A program made the translations under genes and the position numbers. A stretch of DNA of 64,000 nt from Pipra filicauda. Lineage: Eukaryota > Chordata > Aves > Passeriformes > Pipridae. This document shows, in pieces, positions 24,681 to 38,100 of this stretch (positions are counted from its first letter, which is position 1; every line of letters begins with the position of its first letter). The stretch spans positions 7,005,501 to 7,069,500 of the forward strand of contig NW_024104532.1 in assembly GCF_003945595.2 (NCBI RefSeq), written 5' to 3'. The notes below the pieces were generated by a model, which had not been told where the DNA came from, did not search any database, and saw only the letters and a list, made by a program, of their open reading frames with translations.

Positions 24681-26163
24681 AACATTCAAAGGAAGAGGAA
24701 TATTAACGTAAAAAGTTGAGGACTAAGAAAGGAATAGGAGAAAAGTGACTTTACGGAATGTGAACATGTTTTAAAAAGAAGGGTTTCAGGAGCAAAAGAA
24801 AAATTCTTTTTATGTCATGTGGCCTGATGTGCAGTGAAAGGGATTAAATTGAATATTGATTTTTGGAAAGGTATGACTATGCTGTTAAAATTATAAAGAA
24901 GAAAACCCTCAATGCTATACAAGAAAACAATGAGAGAATTGATCCCCGAGGAGAGTTGCAACTGAGGGCCACATTCCAGTTGCCAGGTCCTCAAGGGAGT
25001 CATGGTTTCTGTAACTGGCAGAAATGCATTAGGCTGATGATGACAATCAAGGAAAAAGTATCCAAGTAATTCATAGTGAGGGTGAGAATGTGAAGCTAAT
25101 GATGAAGAATTTCCACCTAGAAAACCTCAGCAGTAATAAAGAGCTGATGTCCAGCGTGATGAAGGATGAAATGCAAGGGAGTAGAGAGTATGGAGAGACT
25201 AGACCATTTTTCAAGTTTGCCAAAGATAAGATGGATGAAAGAATTAATCCCTCATAATTAAAGATGTGAAAATTACTTGAGTAGGCTGAAGCTTAAGCAA
25301 TTGAAGTGATTCTTTTCAAAAACATAATTTAGTTTTCAAGGGGTTATAGAGAATTAACTGGCTAATGAGATTTGTACTAACCATGTCATGGAAGCCTCAA
25401 AAAGGTTCCAAACTAGAAGATCTGTTTTCTTTAGCAGTGGCCTCAGATATACAGAGAGATGGTTTTAACTTCTTCATTCCAAGTGGGGTTTTTGGACTAG
25501 ATATGCATTAGTCAAGGTTTATGTAATACTGTCTTTTCACTTCTAGGAGTGAGAAATCCATTTTGTAAGGATAAGAAGGGGAGATGGGATTTGAGTGCTA
25601 GAGGATGGGACAGGGATGAAATAAAATATGTGGGCAAAAGTACAGTCCTAAAAATCTCTCCTCAGCTTCTCTCTGTTCAGAATTCATAGGAATGTGATGA
25701 GGCATTAAAAAAAAATAATTTCTGTAAGTTTATATTACTTTTAAAAAGCCTTTTTCTTGAAAGGACCAAACAGCTTGGATCTTACCTATGTCACGCACAA
25801 AGTACAGGTCATCAACTACTGTTTTATTTTTCATGGCACAAGGTATTACTCTGTCCTCCTGCTATCCCATGGTGGAAACTCAGCTTTTGTTTCAGTGCCT
25901 TCTTCCCTCCAAGATATTTATATCCACGTCATCTCTATTTCCAACCAGCTGTAGGTTAAGAAAAGGAGTTTGCAACACTTAACTCTTCTTTTTACAGTGT
26001 GTTACAAGGCAGAAGGTGCTTTTGGTTCACTAGAGCATGAGAGAGTGTGTTAGGGAGCATGGTTTTAGTATTGAGACTTGATCTGTATACTATCCTTCCC
26101 AGTGGGGAGAATACTTCATGGAAGAATAGAGAGATGGTTTTTCAGACCTTATTCAAAGACTTT

Positions 26164-26205
26164 AAAAAAAAAAAAATCAAACCAAAACAAAAAACAACCC
26201 AAAGC
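26164..26205. repeat. A/C-rich simple repeat
   Basis: Thirteen A are followed by tcaaaccaaaacaaaaaaca and acccaaagcaac. It is a member of the same A/C-rich class seen elsewhere in the window. Confidence 0.75.
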
Positions 26206-26281
26206 AACTATAAAATTGCTTCAGATTCCAAGTCAGAATATCAACTCTACCAGATAAAACTCTAATCAGTATTCATGTATT

Positions 26282-26314
26282 TATTCATACAGTAATATGA
26301 ATACTGTATGAATA
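26282..26314. repeat. Perfect inverted repeat, 13-bp arms, 7-base loop
   Basis: tattcatacagta (26282-26294) pairs exactly with tactgtatgaata (26302-26314) around the loop atatgaa. The flanks do not extend the stem. Confidence 0.95.
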
Positions 26315-29300
26315 CTTTTCCTGTTCTTTGTTAGGGCCTAAGCCTGTATTAGTCATACAGAGTATCAGGGAACATCACCAGAAATTCATGGCAGCGTCAG
26401 TAGGGGAGAAGGAAGATGCTGATATGTCTAAATGCAGGTGCTCACGTGTTATTGGACCTCAGCCCAACTTGTCAATTCTGTGCACAAATGAATATGTTCT
26501 TGTTCTGATCCCCTGTTACGTAGAGGGACACGGATTTTAGGAGTGTGAAGTGCCAGGTAACAGCCTGTAGCTACAAGTGGAGAAACCAGAGATGTGGCCA
26601 TGGCCAGGAGATGTTGCAAAGCTCAGAAACAGACTTCACTGTTGTGCTTATGGATTCTCCTTCACAAAAATAGAGAATAAAACCTACTGTTGCCTCCTCA
26701 TCAGCTTCTGGCAGGCAAGTGGCAGAGTGGTAGATATCCTGGAAATTCAGTTGAGTAGATTTAGGGGTGGGATTTGGAAGCCACTGTGGACAATACAAAT
26801 AATTTAATACCTGTGCAGTTGTGACTAGTGGAAAACAATCTGTTGTGGCATAAATCAAGAAGCAATAAAGCATTTTGTCTCCTTGCTATCCATCCAAGTT
26901 TTGTTTGACAAATAATGTTGCTTGTTTCTCTGTGTTGCTTTTGGCATTCAACCTTTTGCCCGTGTGGGTGTTGCACACATGCTAGTTATGCTTCTGCTAT
27001 CTGCAGTGTTTGTTAGCTTAGGTGTTTTCCTCACTGGCTCAAAGATAGTTTGTTTTACTTTGTTATTGAATAAATGGCTGTCAGCTCTTCCAGTGCAAAA
27101 TCTTAAACAGGAGCAGGGTACTTTGATTCCTCTGAGGCTTCTATAAAGAGCAGCATGACAAACTGTGCTCCTCTGGAGGTGATCATTTCATACGGCTTAG
27201 CTTACCTCGTGTAAAATGCTTTGGCTTCATTGTTCTCTTCCAATGGGAAGTTTTGCTGTATTAGTTATCCCATGATGAAAACAAGTTTTCCTTTGACAGC
27301 AAGAGTAGTCTTAGAGAACAGCTCAGCTGTCTCAGCAGTTGCTCCATGGAGTGCCATCATATAGTATTAGGTTGCCATTTATTTCTTAGAGGGAACAGAA
27401 AGAAACCCTTTTATTATATTGAATTCTTAAGTTATGAATAATGCTGCTTTTCCTGATGGAAAAGAATTAGTTGGTTTGCAATTTTCACTATGTAGATATG
27501 TTACTATTTAAGATTAAAATGCCTTAAAAATAGAAATAACCTAGTGATGATACCTTGATACTTCTTAATGCGGATTGTGTTCCTTATTTAGGGAGTGTTT
27601 GCATCCTTCTTGCTGCTGTTTCTGGCCACCTGTCCATCCATCAGACCTGACCATGAGCTGAGTTAATCAATGTCTGAGCAGGAGAGACTTTTCTTTCTTC
27701 TCTATTCTTTGTGGAATTTCAGACTATGGAACATGCAGAGCATGGCTCCATGTGCTCATCCCAAGAACCAGTGTGATTGTTGTTTTATCTGAGCAGAGAA
27801 AGAAAACCACCTTCTGCCCTGCTCCTTGAATTGTCTTTCCTTTCTCAGTGTGTTTAGGGTTTGCATAAGGTCAGATAAATCAGTCTTTATACATGCTGAG
27901 GAACACCTTGGAGAGATACAGCTAATTATGTGAGTGCTTTACTGTCTTCTAACATACCCTGTATCCAGGTAAAAAATACAGAGATGCAGGGGAGGAAAAA
28001 AAAAAAAGGAAATACTGTGGCATATTTTCTTTCTGTTACATCAACACTAAGGCTGAGGATTAAAAAAATATAAGTGGAACATGAGATCTGTCATGTGAAC
28101 TGCAAAGAAAGACACTCTTGTCTAGATCATAATGTGGCAAACTTGTAGAAATTTAAATATTTATAGTAGTTTAAAGAATGACGGCTAATGTTTAAGTTTT
28201 GCTACAACTGTTACAAATCATATTCCCTGGGTGTTTATTGTTCTTGGAGTTTCTTTTGTTTGCTTGTTCTTACACGATGTTTTTTGAGTCTCACATTCAC
28301 ATTCTGGAGGAGAATTCAACCAGATTAGATAGCATAAATTTAAGTATGGAATCACTCTTTATTTTCTGTTGGTATTACAAAAGGATATGCAAACTGTCCT
28401 GTGAAGCCTTTGCTTTAGAAACTCAGCATCTCTGAGTTTTTAAAGAAGTTTCTTCAGAGTTGCATCACTGAAGAAATGTATCCCTTCCCCCTGGTAATGG
28501 AATTTGAGCAATCCTGCCTACTGACTGGAAAAGCAAATTTGCTTTGTCCTTTATGTGCTGTATTTATCCTTCACAAATATCCACAAAATTCAGCAGGGAT
28601 TTGGCCAAGAAAGTTGGATCATTCCTCCCAGAGAAGAAATTTGTAAATCTGGGAGGGTGGTGCTGTTTGTACAAGATCTAAAAGCAGCTTTCAGAATTTG
28701 CTAGAGAGGCTTGTGTAGCTTTAAGTAAGGAGATTATGTAAAATGCTGACTAAAGCTGAGAGCTTGCAAAGGCTTTGCCTAGCAGAAAATTAATAAATAG
28801 CTTTTGAGTTCTCCCAAGGCAAGGACTTCTTAGCATGACATATTTCAGTTTCCTTGTTTGGCCATTACTCAACCCAACTTTCCTCATTTCATCTGTGTCA
28901 ATCTTGAGTTCATCTTTCATTAATACATTAATGATGGGCTTTCTTCTGGCTTGAATATATTCTTCTGGGTATTCATTTTATTCTCTGAGCACTAAAGCAG
29001 AACGTCCTTACCCTTATACCAATCCCACTTGATGAAAAATAAAACATAGTTATTTGAATTTGTATTTAGATGTTTGTTTGAAAATTCGTTTGAAAGCAAC
29101 CACTAGTGATGGGTTGGGTTTTTTTGAGGGTTTTTCTTGGCATGCCTTTACTGATTGAAAAATTGATTGTATTTTTAATCTTAATACAAGGAGATAAGAA
29201 AAATGAAATTAACTTGAATTGGAATAAAAAGCTCCAATTGAAACTTGAATAAGACTTTACAAAAGTTTTTCAGGTAATTTCAAGTATTTCAGTAAAAGTT

Positions 29301-29589
29301 TTAGTGAACCTTTTATATAAGAATATACAAAGGACAGAACTAAGGGTGTACTGCCCAAACCTTCAGAACATACATTTTTTGTTATACTTTTGTTTCAGGA
29401 CTAAATTAACAGTTCTGTAGGGAACTGCTTTGCTCTTGTATTTACTGACCTGCTTTTAACCCTTTGTGTTCTGCATGTCATATTCTCTAACTCAGCTTTT
29501 CACTGGGCCATATAAGTCATTTATATTCCCATTCAAACATTCCCTGTAGCAAAATGCCTCGTGGATGACAAATAACACACTTGTGCACA

Positions 29590-29840
29590 ACCACTTTAAT
29601 GCTTTGCAACAGCAGCAGGGCAGGAAGGGAGAGGAGAAAACTCCACTTTAGGAAGAAGCTGCTCAGCCTTTCCCCAAGGGATCTCCAGGGGTGCAGCAGT
29701 GGAGGGGAGGTGTGATGAGAGCAGGATTTGGGCACTGTGTGCTCAGAGGATGAAAGAAGGAAAGCAGCCCTGGCTGCTCCTGGGTGGGCAGGCAGAGACA
29801 GTGCCTTCAGCCAGCCAGGAACTTCTCTGCCCAGGGGAGG
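29590..29840. other. GC-rich pocket
   Basis: This is a sharp local rise in GC: 39 of the 60 bases from 29761 are G or C, inside AT-rich flanks. It contains cagcagcagggcagg and several CAG/CTG words but very few CpG, so it is not a CpG island. Short frames on both strands reflect the low stop density. It could be an old GC-rich insertion or a regulatory element. Confidence 0.55.
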
Positions 29841-29930
29841 ATAAATTGAAGAATTTTTCTACAGCAGCATATATAGCAGGGATCCCATTTTATTTCTTTG
29901 CTTTACAAGATTATTTTGGGCTTCAAGAAG

Positions 29931-29947
29931 TATTTATTTATTTATTT
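29931..29947. repeat. (TTTA)n short tandem repeat
   Basis: Four tandem ttta units are followed by ttgaataaa. The unit ends just after a GC-rich pocket. Confidence 0.65.
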
Positions 29948-30493
29948 GAATAAACAACTGCATGCTACTGTTGAAGGTTTTTGTCCCATAACTTCACAAA
30001 CATAGTTGAGTAGGATCACTGAGCAGGAGATGACCTGGCATATCTTAGACTTGTACTCTGAGGATCAGGTTTCCACATTTCATTACTATATTTCAGATGT
30101 CTTGTCAATAAGCTACTGTACAAACTTTTGTTCTGTTGAATTCAGTTGCTTGGAAAATATACTGGCTATAGAAATCAAACTGGGCCCAAGTCTGTCTTCC
30201 ATAAAGCTTAAAGAAAAAAGAAGTTCTATTGAAGTAAATGGATATCATAAGCATTCTCAATTCATTTTTGAATGCAGTATACTAGAGAAGCATGGATATA
30301 AGAACTACCTTTTGATCATGTTTCTTGAATAGCAGCTTAGTTTGAGTGTACAGTCCCTTTTTTATTAGCTTTCATGACAAACATCAAAGAAACGAATGTT
30401 TCTATAAACTTCTATTTGTAGAAATTGTATAGAAAGTATCCCTCATTAATTCAGAACCACTGAATCAGTTGTCAAAGAGACCAGCTGTGAATT

Positions 30494-30522
30494 CTGATAA
30501 TTGCCTAATTAATCTAATGATA
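30494..30522. promoter_or_regulatory. Cluster of homeodomain-type TAAT cores
   Basis: ATAATTG, TAATTAA and CTAATGA occur within 29 bases. Such clusters are common in conserved developmental enhancers but also arise by chance in AT-rich DNA. Nothing else supports function. Confidence 0.2.
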
Positions 30523-31091
30523 CATTTTTCCTATCATGATCCATCTAATACATTTCTGCACTGGATTTAAATTCTGCAGCTGAGTTGCCTTGATGCCGGT
30601 TTTGGATAGTGACTTTTAAAATTGAAATATGCTTAGGTGCATTAATAAAGCTGAGCAAGTAGAAGTCATTTTCCAATAACTCAATTATTCTCGGTAAATG
30701 TATGGAAATAAATGATCTCAAGGATGTGGGGGTTTCATTATTATTCAACTGGTAGGTTTCTAATTGACTAGCAGAACTTGGTTAACTGGTATTTCTCTTA
30801 TTCATCATTATTCTGCCCAGGTGGAGAATATACTGGAGTATTGAAATGGGAGCTGACAGTGTTGGGAGATTGAGAATTCTTATAGCTCCAAGGGTGGCCA
30901 AACTATGTACTGCTGTTTTGGGATAATTAGCCTACTTTGTATAGTTATTCTGATGTCTTTTTCCTAAGCTTTGATTCCAGGCAGTTCTGTACTTGTGCAA
31001 ATCACAAAACAGAGCCTTAAATGCATCTCCCCAAAAGGGCTCAGAAGGAATTAGTCTGCCAAGCATACATGTGTGGATAATCAATTAAACT

Positions 31092-31161
31092 AATATAGGC
31101 TTGATTTAAAACAAAACAAATAATTCGGCACGTGCAACAGGTTAGTGCTAAAATATAGGCT
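31092..31161. promoter_or_regulatory. Possible regulatory stretch with an E-box and repeated decamer
   Basis: The canonical E-box CACGTG is at 31129-31134, a CpG-containing site in CpG-poor DNA. The decamer aatataggct flanks it at 31092-31101 and 31152-31161. The wider stretch has no repeat character. This is a weak regulatory candidate. Confidence 0.2.
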
Positions 31162-34100
31162 AAAGGGAAATAGTGCAGTTACAAATGTGCTGCTAATAGA
31201 TAACTCCTGTCATTTGGTAGAGCTAACTTGATATCAATTTGAACTTTATTATTGTGTCTGTGAGTAGCAGAAAATTTCAGAGAGTAAATGGGAATTGGAA
31301 AACAAATAATTGCCAGCAATTTGGGATTCCTTTTTCATTTCAAAATTCTTTTCTTTCTGCACTTTCTGGACAGCAGGACCCAATAGAATATAGTAGATCC
31401 TCTTTTTTGGGGGAGGAAAAAGGTTACCAGTGGTCTTCCAGCTCCTGCTCTATCCAGAGAACTGACAAATAATGATTTTACACAATGAGCAGCCTCTGTC
31501 ACTTGAAGAGGTTTTCCATTCTCCACAGCACTGATACTATAAAATTTGTTTTGTTTCATCACAAGCAGTGTCTTGAGAAGAAAAGTGGCTTTTAAATCTG
31601 GAATTTTGTATGCCACTGGATTCTTTTCACCTTCTCCACTGTTTAGCAATCCTTATGGGCAAATTTTGTGATTTATGCCATATATTAATTTAAAAAATAT
31701 ATTATGTAAATAAAAGCAGCAAAGGTAAGGATGATAGATGACTGCAAGATTTAGCCTGTAGTGGTAAGCAAGTGCTGCCATGATATCATCTTTGGAAAGT
31801 TACTTCTCCTGCTGCAGCTGATATTGTGGATATCCTAACAGAACTTCAGTGCAATGATTTCTACATGCTTATGACAAAAAAGAATCTTTCACATGAAGTT
31901 TAATCTTGTCCTCATCTCTTACAGCAGAGATTGACTGTAAAAGAAAAGGAATGTGTGGGGACAGGGGGTCTGTGACTGCATGTTTGGTTTATTCTCCTTC
32001 ACTTACCACCTGTGCTTCAGTTGTCTGGAATTTAAGCAAAAATGCTGGATATTTAATAATCATTTTGACTTATACTGCAAACATTTTTATTTAGCTTGCA
32101 TTAAATGCAAATGAAATGTAAATGAAAGTAATCTTAGCCTGTATAATTATGCTGGAAAACTTGAAAACCATATCTTTCAACCTGATGACTAAAGTACTGG
32201 GGACATGGGCTAATATTTCACTTCTGAATTGTGAAAGAATTTACTCATTTTAATGGCTAGAGGCAATGGAAAAAACATGTGCAACTCACTGCTACTCTTT
32301 CTGTAGAAGAGAATGGAGTTGTTTCTATGACAAGAGGAAATGCTGATAAAACTTTTTCAGAGAAGAATAGGTCACTTGTTGCATAGAAGGTTTTTCATGC
32401 TAAATTACTGTTCATGCCATATAGTACTCTCCTTGATAGCTAAGATACAAATATATTAAAATTATTTCCTGTTGTTAAATGGATAGGAGCTGTTAAGGCA
32501 GAATGACAAGATTGCTTTAAGCAACAGGTACTTCAATGAAATGAGAATATTTTGGGTGGTGAAGTCTGCAGTCAAGATTAGATGATACCATTTTCCTTCT
32601 TTATTCCCAAAGAGATGATAAATGTGTTAAGTTTGAATGATTTCACTTGTTTCTATTTAATTTCTATAATTGTAACCAGCAATAGTCATTCAGTCTTGCT
32701 GCAGGTTTCCTGAAGGGAAGAGAAAGGTACTTAAAACCTTAATGCCACTATAAAGCTGTGCTTTATTTTCAGTTTTCTTCCCTTTAAAAAATACTTTGTA
32801 AGGTATGTTGAAGGTTGTGCTTCATTTTGGCCCCTCCTAACAATTATTGGTGTGAACTTTCCAACATTTATCTACCAACTTAGATTTCAAAACAGAAAGT
32901 TGATTTTTCTGTCCTGTAACTTCCTGACTTGTTTATTCAGAGTATATGCTCACAGGAGCAGAGACAATTTTTTTTCTGCTTTATCTTTCTAAAGTGTGTA
33001 GTTCAGCGATGCTCTAAACTTGTCAGAACTGTAAAATATTTCTGTTGTTGTCAGTAATGCTAAAAATTTGAATAAGACCAAAATTACTTCTATAGTTAGA
33101 TTCTTTTTACTTTTTGGGGCTGCTTTAGGCGGCTTTCTCCTCCTTTCTTTTGAGGAAGAGGAAAATAAAATACTTTTTTAGTCATAATTCATCTTTTTTT
33201 ATGCATGCTTGCATGGTAGATGTGTAGATCTTTGTGCTTTTTAAAACTTTTGTGCTGTATTTGGTAACATGCTCAGTAGCATCATCCTCTTTGTGCTTTT
33301 TGCTGCATCTGGGTTAAGGTTGCCTGGTTTATTTTAGCTACACACTTTTAAAAGAGCAGCAAAAGGATCCCTCTAGGGTTTTTTCAAACAATCTTAAAAC
33401 CTGTACTCACTACAGCTCCTGAAATCATATTCCTCATTTGACCATGGGTCAAAAAACTCTCAGCCTTGAAAACTTGAGTGGCTTCTATAATTGAAGTCGG
33501 TGCAGTCTGGAATATTACAAACCCTTTAATTCAAGCATTAAAATAAAACCATATTATTTTCATTAATAATAAAATACTGGATTTCTTATATTTGTCTTCT
33601 GATTTCTGAACTTCAGGAAATAGTTTCACTCAACTTTTCAGGATTGCTTTTTGTCCAGAGCAACATTGCTGGGAATGCTCATTGAATCCATTTCTTACCT
33701 AGAAATGAAAAACTGTGTTTCACCAGTTGTTTTCAGCTGCTGGTACTTTAAGGAGAACGCTGCCTAACCATGGCAGTCAGCTAAACTAAACTGGGCACTA
33801 GAAACCTCTCTTGCCTCTTCTTTGTCAGGCAAAACATGGCATTGGAGAAAATTTATCTTGAATGTGATTGAAGACTCAGTTATTAGCTATATTTTGGAAC
33901 TCTGAGCAAAAGCATACAGAGAGCAATACGAATGGAGCTGTTCAGAGAATAATCTGTTCTCTGCAGGAACAAAGACATGCAGGGAATTGTCCAAGAAGAA
34001 ACTGCTGATTAAAGTGTTGGCTGATAATCACTTTTGTGTATGCTTGAATTATGCCACTAAACCCCCTTTCTGTTCAAAACCATCTGCAGGGATTGCATAT

Positions 34101-35152
34101 TTGTAAACAAAGACAGATTAAGATAATTTATTAATTCTTTGTCTGCCATCCACTCATTATTTCTACTAGGAGTATCCACTTGTAAGCTCCCAACCACGTT
34201 AACCTCTGAGCACTGAGACAACATTTTAATTGGCTTACAAGTATGAATCAGCTTTTATCCTTATATAAAACATGAATGTTTCGAAATCTTATTCATGCTA
34301 GGAAATATAGTACCCACATGCTTTCAGGATTAGGGACGATGTGTGAACTTCAGTGAGTGCAGATGTGCAGGGAGTCCTGTAAATTAGGCACACTCCTTGT
34401 TCTAGCCAGCATGGACAAAAACTTCCAGAGGGAGAGGACAAGGAGCTGGTGTGAAAAGTTATTCAGGTTATCTGTGCCAGCTCTTTGCAGCAGCAAACAT
34501 ACTTAATGCTCCCAAAGCCAGGCTTTGGAATTGCAGAGGGAGTGAGTAGTCTGGCTTAGCAATTAGCCACAGGAAAGTGAAGCTGTATCTTATGTGGGAA
34601 GAGATGAAAGGTTGCTTAATTGAACTTCTAAGTGCCAAACATAGAGCAGCACAGAGAGGCATCTTGTCAATACATGTTTAACACTATCAGAGAAAGAAAG
34701 CAGAGAACATCCTTTCTACCAATTATCCATTAAGCTGCAGTGGAGCGTCCCATCTACCAAATCTGTCCAGGTCTCTATGAATTAGAGCATCACAGCTGAA
34801 TGGTTTTATTAGATCTATGTCTAGAGCTGAAAAGGTTAGGTGCTTTACATATGGACTAGAAAAAAAGGGTTGCAGCAAAAAGATTCTCAGTAAGGTTGTC
34901 TCTTTCCTTTGCTTCCTTAAATAGAATCAGTTTTCTGTACTTTTTTTCCCATCCAGGCTCATTATTCTGCTTTTGTTTCCTAATCCTCGATGTTGTCAGA
35001 AACTTTTTTGGTATATCTATTTAAATATAGTTGTATTTCTAAAAGATTTTTGCAGCAGAGCCTGACCTAATCTAAATCCATAAATATCCAACTACTCTTT
35101 TTATTATGCAAAAAACTCTTTCTAATGTATCATGAGTAAAGTTTGAAAACAT

Positions 35153-35190
35153 TATGTATATATATAGTGTGTTAGTATATGCATATATGT
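35153..35190. repeat. Imperfect TA-rich patch
   Basis: tatgtatatatatagtgtg is followed by tatatgcatatatg, an imperfect TA/TG repeat. Confidence 0.7.
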
Positions 35191-35199
35191 AAATAATCT

Positions 35200-38100
35200 G
35201 AATAATGTTGATAGCCAGGAGGTTATGTCTGTTATAAAAAGGGTCTATACTGTTACATGAACTTAGTCCAGGTGGGGAAGCCCCTTCAAGAGCCTCCAGT
35301 TCAGGAGTTTTCCTGTTACAGTTCACAGAGCTTGAAAAGTTTTTTGTAGCTACATTTTCTCAGAAAAAAAGGGTGCAATAGGAATCTCCCAAGGCCTGTT
35401 GGGATAAAAGATGCAGAGATGAGACACTGTTGGATGGAAATGCTCTGACTTTCGTGGTGTATCCACAACCTAAAATAGCAGAACTTGGTAATGAAGAGCC
35501 TGTGGCTTACTGAGCTATGAATCCACCTGCAGTGAAGTGAGACAGGAGAGTTGATGTCACTTGCCTGCAAGCCTTGAGCAGCAGGAATTCTGTTTCTTCC
35601 CTTCCTGGGATCTCTGAAAAATGAAAGTTCAATTCATTACAAGTCGCTGGTCCCAGTATATTTATGAAATTCAGAGCCAGTTGTAGTAATAACTCAAGAA
35701 AAATAAAGAGAAACTTGTGATTACATGTACATGAAATTAAGTCAATTCTTTGTTACTTTTTTGCTACAAATCAAAAGAGGACTGCTCTAAAAAATACTTT
35801 GTTTTACATTAAGATTCCATTGTAATTTTATGTTCTCATGTTGACATTTCATTTCATGCTTCCTATTTTTTTAATATTTGAAAGTCTGAATATTTTAATT
35901 TCCTGCCCATATTTTTCTAAGCATGTGTATAGTCCACAAACTCATACAACCAGTTGAAAACTCTCTGTATGACTGAGGATATATTTACCTGAAGCTGCAA
36001 AGCTGGTGTATCCTAAGCAAGAAAAAGCACAGGAGTCATACTCTTCAGATTCCTAGTTATATACTTGATTAAATAGATTGTCAGGGGTAATTTGAACAAA
36101 AAAAAACAACAATCAGTTGCATTAAAAAAGTTTGCTCAGGATACAATCAAACCAGTATGGGGAGTTCTACAAAGTGAATTTTGGCACTGTCAGTATTTTT
36201 CAATCTTCATCTCTTAAATCCTACTGCTTTTTCAAATAAAAGTAGAGCTTTTCTCCCCCCATGAAGCAGCTATAACTGTAAGCATTCCACAGCAGTGACA
36301 TGGGAGTGTGCAGAGGCTGTGGATCCACTTCTTCCACGTGGGGAATCAGGTGTTAGATGCTCTGTGATATCTTGTATGTCATTTGTATTTTACCTGGAGA
36401 GCACTATCAGATATGTGCATAATCTGAATAAAATATCCTCTCTGGAACTAGACCCATGCACAGCACCAGCAATGTTTGTGCCACTGGCCAAACAGTTTGC
36501 AGTGGTATCATCAAACATGATTTCCCTTTACTTTGCAACTGATCATATGAAGTAAAACAAGTCCTGAATAACAAGCAGTTGGGTTATATTTAATGTTCTG
36601 TAATAGTGGTGTTGAGGGGTGGGAGAGATAACTTCAGATCATCTCTCCATTTTTGTTTTATGCAAGATGAGTTTCTTCCAAATCCTGTAAAAGGACTAGG
36701 TAGCAGCTGCACCTATTTTACAGCATCTTATATAATTAGGACTTCCACTTATCAGTGTAAAGATCCCCAATCACAGGATGACTTTAGCATTGTGCTGTAG
36801 TTGATTGGGGTGAAGAGAATTAAGAGGGAGTTGTGTGAAGAAACATACTCCCATTCCAGTTTAAGTTTAATTACAGATAATGTTGAACAGCCAGTGGTTT
36901 TGTATTAGGTTTGATTTACTTAGTTTGTTCATTATCACAGAAGTGTTACTCCTGTTCTGGGGCTGGGAAGGAGATGCAAAGGGGATTGAAGTAATTTCCT
37001 GCATACAAACTTTTCCTTTAACTGGTTTTTTTTTATTATGTGTAGCAGGCACTTGTTTGACATCAGATATATTCAGCTTACTATGATGTGAGGTTTCAAT
37101 ATATAAACTACTCTAATGTGCCCTATTTGTACATAGTTTCATCACAAATAGTTCATGTGAGTGTGGCTCCAGTTTCAGTCTGTACCAAATGAGTATTTAG
37201 ATACATGTTCAAAGACCATATTGGAAAGATTTTGTATCAGCCATAATTTTATGCCAGCGTTGGTCACTGGAATCTGTGCTGAAGTGAGTGATAAGTTTCA
37301 GTATTTATTTTGGAAAAGGGTTACCTAAATAAAATGTATTCTGAAATTACTCTGTATCTTTGCTCTCTGATTGTCACGGGCTGATTTTGTTATTTTTTAA
37401 GGAACTGGTGTGTGTTCTTGCTTGTGAAGCTTTGGTTGAGGATGTGTTCCTATGGAGAAGTTGTGGGTGACTTCTTTATTCCCGTGTTTCTTTCTCATAG
37501 TAATGCTTATAAAAGCATAATTTTTATTAGTTGTAGTTGGTTTTTTTAAATATAAAATTATAGGGATTTTACTGAGATAGAGAGGCTAGTAAGTACATAA
37601 GGTACTAATAGTATTTAGAGCTTGTAGCTGTGCACTCTTGTTGAGAAAGGCAATGAACAGACTGTTAGAAAGCAAAGAACTAATTGTGTTGTGGTTTGCC
37701 ATTTTTTTTTCCCCTAAGGAAGAAAACACTTCTTAAATGAATGCTTTCCTTTAAAATGAAACTGTTAGATTAGTATGCAGACATTGTTTTATAAACAGTG
37801 AAAACTGGAAAGGTTCTCCTCTATGGCCAGCTAATGGAAAAGACTGAAAACAGCAAATGTGTCTTCCCCCCCCTGCTTATTCTTCTGTACTGAAGTTGGC
37901 CCCTGAGCTTCTAGAAGAAAGCAGCCCACGTACTCAGAAAAATGAAGTGCCTGATCTCAGTAAGATAAAAGTGGAAATGAGGCTTTTTGTATGTTTGGAG
38001 GGTTTTTTTATTTATTTCATTGTGTTCATTATAAGCACTGACCAATATCTGCCTCAAAGGCTATGTACCAAGCTAACAAGTGTCTTTATTCTGTGATGGT

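Larger units (their letters stand above)
24690..29560. other. Unique sequence, purine-rich at first, no gene seen
   Basis: Between about 24690 and 25260 the + strand is strongly purine-rich (repeated gaag, gatgaa and agag words). Frames such as 24863-25069 give Lys-rich peptides without known domains. The remainder is ordinary AT-rich sequence with the hairpin at 26282. Confidence 0.55.
29950..35150. other. AT-rich unique sequence, no gene seen
   Basis: The longest frame (30006-30332, + strand, 108 codons) has no recognisable domain. Motif-rich patches at 30494 and 31092 are listed separately. Confidence 0.6.

Noticed and set aside
24863..25069. Possible retroelement or coding fragment in the purine-rich stretch
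   Set aside because: Lys-rich peptide without any conserved motif. I could not match it to a family.
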